Part shown: piece by piece, positions 9,094 through 18,785 of the stretch | How positions within the stretch are numbered: position 1 is the stretch's first letter | Layout of the letters: each line of letters opens with the position of its first letter | Origin: Nannocystis sp. | Lineage (GTDB): Bacteria > Myxococcota_A > Polyangia > Nannocystales > Nannocystaceae | Length of the DNA stretch: 64,000 nucleotides | Direction: 5' to 3' | Assembly: GCF_016714285.1 (NCBI RefSeq) | Contig: NZ_JADJNN010000003.1 | Location: forward strand, 682,001 to 746,000 | The notes under the pieces: generated by a model | What the model was told of the DNA's origin: nothing | Seen by the model: only the letters and a program-made list of their open reading frames with translations | Database searches by the model: none | Made by a program: the position numbers and the translations under genes

Positions 9094-9554
9094 GGTTCGC
9101 TCCTCGGGCCCTGCTTCGGGCCTTGTCGCGGCATAGTAATGAACGTCAGCACATCTGGCAACCTGTCTATTAAGACAGGAAGCAATCACTGCGACCTCGA
9201 TCGCGCGCCCGCCGACGAGGCGCTCGGAGGCTGCATGTCCGGGGGATTGCCTCGCCTGCACAATGTCGATGTGTGGATTATCCGCGGCCGTGTCGCAGGG
9301 CCCCGGAAACGGCGTATGCCCCCTCCAGGAACCTAAATTCGCGGATCAGGAATTTTCTGCTTGCGTGGCCCGCAGACCCCGGTCTATGGTGGCGTGGCTG
9401 CCTACGCAAGGGGCGGCCGTGTGGCGTGGCGCTGCGATGCAGCGTGGCGTGGCAAGGTCGTGGCGAGGCGCACCATCGACGGCCCGCGGCGCAGCAATGT
9501 GCATCATCGCTCGACATCAGGGCGCCGCGGGTAATCCTCACCAAGGAGAGACCC
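9094..9554. promoter_or_regulatory. Divergent promoter region between asnB and kamA-like operons
   Basis: This 461-base gap contains no convincing gene. It holds a perfect 7-4-7 inverted repeat near the asnB side and a shorter CGCTGC-GAT-GCAGCG palindrome near 9430-9445. On the right a weak sigma-70-like pair faces the aminomutase gene: TTGCGT at 9361-9366 and TATGGT at 9385-9390, spaced 18. AAGGAG at 9543-9548 is the aminomutase ribosome site. The promoter call is low confidence; the divergent arrangement itself is clear. Confidence 0.4.
9162..9179. promoter_or_regulatory. Perfect inverted repeat, candidate operator
   Basis: CCTGTCT-ATTA-AGACAGG is an exact 7-bp inverted repeat around a 4-bp AT spacer, about 70 bases upstream of the asnB start. 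Its symmetry and AT-rich centre fit a dimeric repressor site. No regulator gene is adjacent and I cannot name the protein. Confidence 0.45.
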
Positions 9555-10951
9555 GTGCCGGATGGCATGCTGCAACAATCTTCGTACCGGGCGTTCACGC
9601 TACGGGATCTGCCCACAATCCCACAAGTGGCGGCGATGCCACCCGATCTGCGGCTCCAACTGCAGGCCGTGGCGTCCGTGCTGCCGTTCCGCGTCAACCG
9701 CTACGTCATCGACCATCTGATCGACTGGTCGCGGGTGCCCGAGGACCCGATCTATCAATTGACCTTTCCGCAGCCGGGCATGCTCGACGCCAGCGATTTG
9801 GCGACCATGACGGGCCTGCTCCACCGCGAGGCCTCCTCGCGGGAGGTCGGGGCCGCTGTGCGCGCGATCCAGCACCGCCTCAACCCTCACCCGGCTGGCC
9901 AGGTCGACCTCAATGTCCCGATCGAGGACGGTCGCGAGGTCCGCGGGGTGCAACACAAGTACGGCCAGACCGTGCTGTTCTTCCCGGCCCAGGGCCAGAC
10001 CTGCCACGCGTACTGCACCTACTGCTTCCGCTGGGCCCAGTTCGTCGGCCTCGAGGACATGAAGTTCGCGGGCAAAGAGGCCGGTGAGCTGGTGGCCTAT
10101 CTGCAGCGTCACCCCGAGGTCACCAGCGTGCTGTTCACCGGCGGAGACCCGCTGGTCATGCGCACGGCCCTGCTGCGGCGATACATCGAGCCGATCCTCG
10201 CGGCCCGCCTGCCCCACCTCGCCAGCATCCGGATCGGCACCAAGGCGCTCGCCTACTGGCCGCAGCGCTTCACCGAGGGCCCCGATGCGGACGATCTGCT
10301 GCGCCTGTTCGAGGAGGTTCAGGACCACGGCATGCACATGGCGCTGATGGCCCACTCGAGCCACCCACGCGAGCTACAGACCGAGGTGGCCCGGGCAGCC
10401 CTGCGTCGGGTCCGCGCCACCGGCACGGTCATCCGCTGTCAGGCCCCGCTGATCCGCCGGGTCAACGATGATCCGGCGATCTGGGCCGAGCTGTGGCGCG
10501 AACAGGTCCGCCAGGGCGCCGTGCCATATTACATGTTCGTCGAGCGCGACACGGGGCCCAAGGAGTATTTCAAGGTCCCGCTCGCGCGCGCCCACGCGAT
10601 CTTCCGCGGCGCATATCGTGAGGTCTCGGGCCTCGGTCGCAGCGTCCGCGGACCGTCGATGTCGGCCACCCCTGGCAAGCTGGTGGTCGACGGCGTCCTC
10701 GAGGTCGGCGGGCGCCCGTACTTCGCGCTCAAGTTCCTGCAGGCGCGCAACCCGGACTGGGTCGGGCGCATCTTCCTCGCAGAATACAGCAGCACCGCGG
10801 CCTGGCTCGACGAGCTACGTCCTGCCCACGGCGCCAGCGAGTTCTTCTTCGCCGCGGAGATGGACGAGATCAGGCGCAGGCGCGTGCGCCAGCGGCAGAC
10901 CCTCGGTCCACGTTCCGGCGCCAGCCTGCGCCTTGTCCCCGCCGAGCCCCG

Positions 10952-10955
<4 letters not shown>
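9555..10955 (+). CDS. KamA-family radical SAM aminomutase (lysine/glutamate 2,3-aminomutase type)
   Basis: The 466-residue protein carries C150-HAY-C154-TY-C157, the CxxxCxxC [4Fe-4S]/SAM motif in the KamA context (FRWAQF follows). FTGGDPLV is the SAM-binding GGxP region, and the PLP lysine is probably K375 in SATPGKLVV. This family uses SAM plus PLP to move an alpha-amino group to the beta carbon of lysine or glutamate. It is about 50 residues longer than typical lysine 2,3-aminomutase and has a shorter lysine motif than the PGGGGK of the classic enzyme, so the substrate is uncertain. A GTG start is chosen because AAGGAG sits six bases before it; the ATG 12 bases on is too distant. Its stop overlaps the next start (GTGA). 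Confidence 0.85.
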
Positions 10956-12673
<1,718 letters not shown>

Positions 12674-12855
12674 CGTTGGCGCGTCCACACCGACGATCGC
12701 CCCTGTGGGGATTCGAACCATCGTGGGCGAGATGTCAACAATCTTCGTGGATCGTGGCAAGGCGGGTTGACAGCCGCCGGGAGGCTTCATAAAGTCGACT
12801 CGGGTGTGGCGATGGGTCGTCACAGGCACCTGGAATGGTCGGGCCGCCATTCTGT

Positions 12856-12873
12856 GAATGCACTCGTGCATTC
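12856..12873. promoter_or_regulatory. Perfect 8-2-8 inverted repeat before a small membrane-protein gene
   Basis: GAATGCAC-TC-GTGCATTC is exact and ends 15 bases before the ATG at 12889. A CATTC-TGT-GAATG palindrome overlaps its left arm. It could be an operator or, with a two-base loop, an mRNA hairpin near the ribosome site. The rest of the 12674-12888 gap shows no gene. Confidence 0.4.
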
Positions 12874-12888
12874 GCGGAAGACGACACG

Positions 12889-13227
12889 ATGGAGAATTCG
12901 CAGTCGGATGTTTCGTCCGCTCCAGCGCCGGCAGGTTGCCTGCTCCGGCTCTTCTGGATGCTCGTGGGTAACGGGCTCCTCTACCTCTCGCTCGTCCTGA
13001 TAGCGAGCCGGCATGCGCCGCTGCCGTCCTACCTGGACGTGATCGCCGGTGCGGCCGTGCTCGCCATGATCGGCGCGCGCCGAGTCGACATTGTGCGATT
13101 CGGCGGTCGGACCGTGCAGGACGAGCCGGCCAGCCTGGCTGACTGGCGCAGGTTTTCGCTCCTGCTAGTGGTCGTGGCGGCGGTCTCCTGGCTGATCGCT
13201 CACTTCATCAGCGGTAACCTCGGATAG
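12889..13227 (+). CDS. Small three-helix membrane protein, unknown
   Basis: A 112-residue protein with a short polar N-terminus (MENSQSDVSSAPAPAG) and hydrophobic segments at about 20-40 (LFWMLVGNGLLYLSLVLIA), 47-62 (YLDVIAGAAVLAMIGA) and 88-107 (FSLLLVVVAAVSWLIAHFI). A central polar stretch contains DIVRFGGRTVQDEP. I do not recognise the family. The ATG at 12889 is chosen because the extension upstream runs through the inverted repeat and has no membrane or conserved character; GGAAG lies nine bases before it. It may be co-transcribed with the antiporter 200 bases downstream. Confidence 0.55.
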   Translation: MENSQSDVSSAPAPAGCLLRLFWMLVGNGLLYLSLVLIASRHAPLPSYLDVIAGAAVLAMIGARRVDIVRFGGRTVQDEPASLADWRRFSLLLVVVAAVSWLIAHFISGNLG

Positions 13228-13418
13228 CCCTCCCGCGGACGGGGCCAGGAGGCCCATGGCCGGGCCGCTGAGGTCAATGCTCCCCATGCGCAGGTAGCAT
13301 GCTCCGGCGGATCCGCCGCCTGGCCGGCTTGCTGATGCTCCGGCCCGGCGCCTCGCCTCGGCCGCAGCCCGGCAGGACGGTGCGCAAGCTCCACGATGCC
13401 ACCGCGTCGGCGACCAGC

Positions 13419-13436
13419 CCGGGCATACTTGCCCGG
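13419..13436 (+). promoter_or_regulatory. Inverted repeat touching the antiporter start codon
   Basis: CCGGGCA-TACT-TGCCCGG is an exact 7-4-7 repeat whose last G is the first base of the GTG at 13436. In mRNA it would make a stable hairpin exactly where a ribosome must load. It may restrict translation, or it may end the upstream transcript. No U-run follows, so it is not a typical intrinsic terminator. Confidence 0.4.
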
Positions 13437-15319
13437 TGTCCGTGCACCTCGATCGCACCCTGTTCGATCATCCGTCGCTGACCTTTGCCCTGGCGATGGC
13501 CACCGGGGTGTTCGCCCAGGGCATCGCACGCCATGTCTATCTGCCGGGTGTGGTCGTGTTGCTGGCGGTCGGGGTGTTGCTCGGCCCCGACGTCGCCGAC
13601 GTGATCCGGCCGCAGCTGCTGGGCCCGGCCCTGTCCTCCATCGTCGGCTTCGCGGTCGCCGTGATCCTGTTCGAGGGTGGGCTCAACCTCGAGATCCGGG
13701 TGCTCCGCTGGCAGGCACGGGCGATCCGGCGGCTCGTGCTGATCGGCGGCCTCATCACCGCGGGCGGCGCGACCGTGGCGAGCCGCCTGTTGCTGGGCTG
13801 GGACTGGCGCCTGTGCGCGCTGTTCGGCACCCTCGTGATCGTCACCGGGCCGACCGTCATCACGCCGCTGGTGCGACGGATCCGGCTGAAGCAGCCGATC
13901 GCCACCATCCTCGAGGCCGAGGGCGTGTTCATTGACGCGATCGGCGCGACGATCGCGGTCGTGGCCCTGCAAGTCGCCATCGCCCCGTCGGGCGAGGCGA
14001 TCGGGGCCGCCGTCCTCGGGATCGGAGCGCGGCTGGGGACCGGCGCGTTGGTCGGTGCCCTGGGCGGCCTGGCGCTGGCGCTCCTGCTGCGTCGCCCCAA
14101 CATCGTGCCGCGTGGCCTCGAGAACATCCTCGCGCTGTCGATGGCCATGACGCTCTACCAGCTCAGCGACGCGCTGGTCAGCGAGAGCGGCATCACGGCT
14201 GCGATCACCGCGGGAATGGTGCTCGGCAATGGCCGTAGCCACGCGCTGCGTGAGATCGCCGCGTTCAAGGAGCAGTTGACCGTGCTGCTCATCGCCACCC
14301 TGTTCGTGCTGCTGGCCGCCGACGTGCGAATCGCCGACGTACTGGCGCTCGGCCTCCCCGGCGCGCTGACTGTGCTCGCGCTGATGTTCGCGGTCCGCCC
14401 GCTCACGGTGTTCCTCTGCACAGCTGGCACCGACCTGCGCCTGCGCGACAAGCTGTTCCTGTCCTGGCTCGCGCCGCGGGGTATCGTCGCAGCCGCGGTG
14501 TCCTCCCTGTTCGCGCTCGAGTTGACCCACGCCGGCATCGCTGGCGGCGTCGAGCTGAAGGCCCTGGTGTTCCTCGTGATCGCCATGACTGTCACCCTGC
14601 AGGGACTCTCTGGCGGGCCCGTGGCGAGCCTGCTCGGGGTACGCCGCGCCACCAACAGCGGCTATCTGTTGCTCGGCGCCAACCCGATCGCATGTCACCT
14701 GGCGCGACAGCTGTCCGCGAACGGCGAGGAGGTCACCCTGCTCGACGCCAACGCTGACGAGTGCCGGGCGGCCGAGGCGGCCGGGTTCCAGGTGCTGCCC
14801 GGCAACGCATTTGACGCCGATACACTGGCCCGGGCGCGCCCCGACTCGCGGCTCGCATGCGTCGGCCTGACCTCGAACGAGGGGATCAACCTCGAGTTTG
14901 CTCGTCGAATCGCCGAGGAGTCTCGCGGCCCCGCGACCTACGTTGCGATCGAGGCGGACGCAGTGGGCGTCACCGCGGACGCGGTGCTCGCCCAGCACGC
15001 GCACGTGCTGTTCGGCGGCGCCAGCGGGCTCCAGGCATGGTTCGCGCGCTGGCGGCGAGACGGCGTCGAGACGGCCTGGCACCGCCGCACCGCCGCCGAG
15101 GCGAACGCTGTCGTGGTGGCAGGGACGCCGCGACCCGACATTTTGCCGCTGGTGATCCGGCGCGGTGAACGGATCGATCTGGTGGACCTGGCGACCACGG
15201 CCCGCGGCGAGGACCTCGTGGAGTTTGCGATCGATGTCGATCACCGCGGCGAAGCGCTCGCCTGGCTCGTGTCGTCCGGGTGGACCCGCGTCGAGCTCGA
15301 CGCGTCGCCGTCGCCCTGA
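13436..15319 (+). CDS. CPA-type cation:proton antiporter with RCK/TrkA-N domain
   Basis: The 627-residue protein has roughly 12 membrane segments in residues 1-395 (for example FALAMATGVFAQGIARHVYL and ILFEGGLNLEIRVLR near 75-90) and a cytosolic nucleotide-binding part from about 400. There LLLGANPIACHLARQL and VTLLDANADEC mark the Rossmann glycine loop and the acidic ribose-binding residue. A C-terminal TrkA-C-like region follows. Such proteins exchange Na+ or K+ for H+ under control of NAD(H) or nucleotide binding. Two in-frame GTG starts six bases apart (13436, 13442) are possible and the first is listed. A hairpin overlaps the start. The gene ends 4 bases from the convergent reductase-like gene. 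Confidence 0.85.
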   Translation: MSVHLDRTLFDHPSLTFALAMATGVFAQGIARHVYLPGVVVLLAVGVLLGPDVADVIRPQLLGPALSSIVGFAVAVILFEGGLNLEIRVLRWQARAIRRLVLIGGLITAGGATVASRLLLGWDWRLCALFGTLVIVTGPTVITPLVRRIRLKQPIATILEAEGVFIDAIGATIAVVALQVAIAPSGEAIGAAVLGIGARLGTGALVGALGGLALALLLRRPNIVPRGLENILALSMAMTLYQLSDALVSESGITAAITAGMVLGNGRSHALREIAAFKEQLTVLLIATLFVLLAADVRIADVLALGLPGALTVLALMFAVRPLTVFLCTAGTDLRLRDKLFLSWLAPRGIVAAAVSSLFALELTHAGIAGGVELKALVFLVIAMTVTLQGLSGGPVASLLGVRRATNSGYLLLGANPIACHLARQLSANGEEVTLLDANADECRAAEAAGFQVLPGNAFDADTLARARPDSRLACVGLTSNEGINLEFARRIAEESRGPATYVAIEADAVGVTADAVLAQHAHVLFGGASGLQAWFARWRRDGVETAWHRRTAAEANAVVVAGTPRPDILPLVIRRGERIDLVDLATTARGEDLVEFAIDVDHRGEALAWLVSSGWTRVELDASPSP

Positions 15320-15323
15320 GCGG

Positions 15324-16283
15324 TCAGGCGAATACCCCGGCCAGCTGGCGCTGCTGCGCCGCGTCGGGCAGCGGCCCGAGGCCAGCCCGCGTGTTGTCCA
15401 GCATGTGGCGCGGATCGTGGGTCGCAGGCAGGACGCAACCCACGGCGGGGTGCGCGAGGAGCCACTTCAGAAGTAGCTGACTCCACGTCGTGCATTCGAG
15501 CTCGGCAGCCCATTCGGGCAGGGGGCGCCGGCGGAGCGTCTCGAACACCCGCCCGCCAGCGAACGGCTGCGCCACCAGGACGGCGACGCCGTGGTCCGCG
15601 GCGGCCGGGAGCAGGCGCTCCTCGGCAGCGCGCACGAGGATGGAGTAGGGGACCTGCACGAAGTCGAGGCGCGCATCGGGGAGCTTCTCCGCCAGGGTAA
15701 CGATGTTGGCGACCCGGCTGACGGTCGCGCCGATGTAACGCGCGTGGCCGATGACCCGCCAGCGGCGTAGCGTCTCGAGCTGCATGGCGAAGTCCGTGAG
15801 CTCGTGGATCTGCATGAGGTCGATGCGACGCCGCTGGAGTCGATCCAGCGACTGTTCCATCTGCGCCTGACCAGCCTCGCGTCCGCTCGTCCACACACGC
15901 GCGGCGAGGAAGCTGGACCGCGGGGACTCAGCCGCGTTGGCGAGTTCGCCCAGGAACGTCTCGGCGTCGGGACTGCGTGCCGGCGCATCGATGAGCCGTC
16001 CGCCCGCGCTCCGGAGGACTCGCAGGACCTTGCGCGTGCTTGCCTTCGCTGCATTCGAAGGATCCGCGACCGCGGGTCCGACCGCGAGACCGATCACCGG
16101 CAGCAGCTCACCGCTGGCAGGGATCGGGCGGCTACGCATGGCAGCGGCGGGCGGTGGCGGTGCTGACACATCGAGCAACTCATCGGGGATCTCCTCGCGT
16201 GAGGCCTCGATAGCGCCCGCGTCACCCCTTCGGCATGCGAGCAGACCCAGCCCGGCGAGCGCCATGGTGCGTCGTCGTATCAT
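15324..16283 (-). CDS. Aldo/keto reductase-fold lipoprotein, probably inactive
   Basis: The 319-residue protein starts MIRRRTMALAGLGLLAC, a twin-Arg-like leader with a lipobox, then a linker and an aldo/keto reductase TIM barrel (GLAVGPAV, RVLRSAGGRLIDAPARS, IDLMQIHEL, VLPATHDPRHMLDN). In the family the catalytic tetrad is Asp-Tyr-Lys-His. Here the Asp (LIDAPA) and His (MQIHEL) remain, the Tyr position is in ARSPDAE without a Tyr, and the Lys strand reads LAARVWTSG with Arg. The NADPH-binding C-terminus is partly kept. An exported reductase missing Tyr and Lys is probably a pseudoenzyme or binding protein. Its ATG overlaps the stop of the frame upstream (ATGA), implying coupling to what is now a broken gene. 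Confidence 0.75.
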   Translation of the reverse strand: MIRRRTMALAGLGLLACRRGDAGAIEASREEIPDELLDVSAPPPPAAAMRSRPIPASGELLPVIGLAVGPAVADPSNAAKASTRKVLRVLRSAGGRLIDAPARSPDAETFLGELANAAESPRSSFLAARVWTSGREAGQAQMEQSLDRLQRRRIDLMQIHELTDFAMQLETLRRWRVIGHARYIGATVSRVANIVTLAEKLPDARLDFVQVPYSILVRAAEERLLPAAADHGVAVLVAQPFAGGRVFETLRRRPLPEWAAELECTTWSQLLLKWLLAHPAVGCVLPATHDPRHMLDNTRAGLGPLPDAAQQRQLAGVFA

Positions 16284-16796
16284 CGTGATCCCGCCACGAG
16301 GTCGATGACAGCACCATCCATCCGGCGAAAGATCCACATCGGCTCATCCGCGCCGATCGGGAGGGTCAGCACCGGGCCGGCCGACTTGACGCCGCTGGAC
16401 ATCATGGTGCGCACATGCCCTTCGATGCAGGCGCCAGGCGGCACGTGATAGCTGTGTGCCGACGGCTTGGCGGCTGCAACATCGTTGTCGCGAAGCGTCG
16501 TCTCACCGCTTCACCGTGGCGACCGTGACCTCCACGGTCCCGCCACCGGGGATCTGTCGAGTGGCAACAATGTCCGCTGAACTGGCCACGTCACTGAATT
16601 GCGACGGCACATAGACACGTTCGAAGTCGTGGTCGCCGCGCTTCACGAGCGTATCATACACGAGCCTGGCCGATGGACTGTGGGTACGCTGCTCTGCTCG
16701 GCGCAGGGGCGGAAACGAGAACGAGGACCCACGCCCACCCCTCAGCGAAAGCTCGCCAAGCCAGCATTTCTTACCGCACTTGCTCGGGCCTGGCAA
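16280..16796 (-). pseudogene. Frameshifted hypothetical gene upstream of the reductase-like gene
   Basis: Two consecutive leftward frames each look coding. The first (16503-16796) ends YVPSQFSDVASSADIV...GGGTVEVTVATVKR and stops. A second frame, overlapping it and lacking an ATG at its head, begins GETTLRDNDVAAAKP, continues with HVPPGACIEGHV and LPIGADEPMWIFRRMDG, and stops at 16280-16282 in an ATGA overlap with the next gene. A single-base slip near 16505-16515 would join them into one protein of about 170 residues. No family recognised. Either a decayed gene, a sequencing error, or two small genes of which the second starts at an internal GTG or ATG. Confidence 0.4.
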
Positions 16797-16880
16797 GCGG
16801 GCGTGGCGGCGATAAACGCCGTTCCGGCTACGGCGCGCCGCGGCCCCTTCGGCGCACCCTGTGCGAGGACGTCTGTGACT

Positions 16881-17353
<473 letters not shown>

Positions 17354-17506
17354 GCGACGATTGAGGCCCGGCGCGGCGCAGGCTGTCAAGGGTTTGCGGC
17401 GGCGTTCGCGAGCGGGTCAGCGAGGCGCTGGTTTTTGCGGCGCGGAGCTGCGCGGGCTTCGGCGGCGGGCGCGGGTCAGTGCGGGCCGTGATAGGCTCGC
17501 GGCGGC

Positions 17507-18784
17507 GTGGATGTCGAGCATTCGGAGCGGCTGCTCGAGGGCTTCCTGCACACGGCGCAGCAGCGCGGCGAGGCGTCGGTGGCGCGGGCGCGGCTGGTCG
17601 CGTGTCTAGCGTTCATGGCGATGCATCTGCCGTTGCGGGCGCATCTGCTGACGGTGGGGGATCTGAAGTCGTGGCTGATGATCGGCGGGCTGACGATCGG
17701 GATCGGGTTCTCGCTGCTAGGGCTGCGCTGGAGCGCGGCGGGCACGGTGACGCAGCGGCGGCTCGACCTGTCGGTGGCGATCGACGCGCTGGTGGTGTAC
17801 GTGACGCTCGGGGCGGGGGTTGTGTGGCCGCACGCGAGCTACGTCGGGGTGGTGCGCGAGCCGGAGCTGGCGATCGTGTACCTGGCGATCGTGGGCGCGG
17901 GGATCCGGCTGTCGCGCCGCGGGGCGCTGTTCGCCGCGCTGCTGCACGGGGTCGGGTTGGTGGTCCTGGTGACGATGGACGAGCTGCACAACCCACAGCG
18001 GCTGATCTACACGGCGATGGAGCTGGTGTTCGTGGCGGCGTTCTTCGCGGTGGCGGCGATGATCGGCCACAGCGTGGCGACGCGGACGCGGGCGCTGGTG
18101 CTGCAGGGGGCCCACGCGGCGGTGCTGGCCGAGCGGGCGCGCCAGCGGCTCGGGGTGTACGTGTCCGAGGAGGTGGCGTCGACGGCGATGGACAGCAGCG
18201 AGCTGGCGCTCGGCGGGTCGAACAAGAAGGCGGCGGTGCTGTTCTCCGACCTGCGAGGCTTCACGCGCTACGCGGAGGGGCTGACGCCGGAGCGGCTGGT
18301 CGAGGAGCTCAATGCTTATCTGCACGACATGGTGGCGGAGATCCGCGCGGAGGGCGGGGTGGTCGACAAGTACATCGGCGACGCGATCATGGCGGTGTTC
18401 GGGGTGCCGAGCGGGCGCCCGGACGACGCCGCGCGGGCGCTGCGGGCGGCGGATCGCATGCGCGTGGCCTTGATACGGCACAATAGCGATCGTGAGGCGC
18501 GCGGGCTGCCGCCGCTGGCGCACGGGGTCGGCGTGCATTATGGGCCGATGGTGGCGGGGAATATCGGCACATCGGAGCGCATGCAATATACGGTGATCGG
18601 GGACGCGGTGAACCTCGCGAGCCGGCTCGAGTCGGCGACCAAGGATACGCACGTCGAGCTGCTGGTGTCGGATACGGCGGTGCAGGCGGCGCTGGCGGCC
18701 GGGGTGCCGTTGCCGGCGCTGAAGGTGCACGGGACGATCGCGGTGCGCGGGCACGCGGAGGTGCTCGTGCATACATTGGCGTGA
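17507..18784 (+). CDS. Membrane-bound class III adenylate/guanylate cyclase
   Basis: The 425-residue protein has a membrane half (about residues 25-205, some six hydrophobic helices) linked to a class III catalytic domain from about 235. Metal-binding Asp residues are in FSDLRGFT and KYIGDAIMAVFG. The purine-selecting Lys is in DKYIGD with the matching Asp in YTVIGDAVN, the adenylate-type pairing, and the transition-state Asn and Arg lie in NLASRLE. All catalytic residues are present, so it should make cAMP as a homodimer in response to a membrane signal. Starts at a GTG. Standing alone, it converges with the peptidase gene one base beyond its stop. Confidence 0.88.
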   Translation: MDVEHSERLLEGFLHTAQQRGEASVARARLVACLAFMAMHLPLRAHLLTVGDLKSWLMIGGLTIGIGFSLLGLRWSAAGTVTQRRLDLSVAIDALVVYVTLGAGVVWPHASYVGVVREPELAIVYLAIVGAGIRLSRRGALFAALLHGVGLVVLVTMDELHNPQRLIYTAMELVFVAAFFAVAAMIGHSVATRTRALVLQGAHAAVLAERARQRLGVYVSEEVASTAMDSSELALGGSNKKAAVLFSDLRGFTRYAEGLTPERLVEELNAYLHDMVAEIRAEGGVVDKYIGDAIMAVFGVPSGRPDDAARALRAADRMRVALIRHNSDREARGLPPLAHGVGVHYGPMVAGNIGTSERMQYTVIGDAVNLASRLESATKDTHVELLVSDTAVQAALAAGVPLPALKVHGTIAVRGHAEVLVHTLA

Positions 18785-18785
18785 A

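Noticed and set aside
9429..9460. CGCTGC-GAT-GCAGCG and nearby GTGGCGTGGC repeats as a riboswitch
   Set aside because: The stem is short and I find no conserved aptamer core such as a lysine or glutamine riboswitch would show.
12695..12730. GGTTCGAATCCCC on the minus strand, like a tRNA T-loop
   Set aside because: The arms around the loop pair at only two of five positions, no acceptor stem or CCA follows, and no anticodon arm is found upstream.
16503..16796. Treating the 97-codon frame as an independent intact gene
   Set aside because: The next frame continues with protein-like sequence and an operon-type overlap, so a broken single gene is the better reading.
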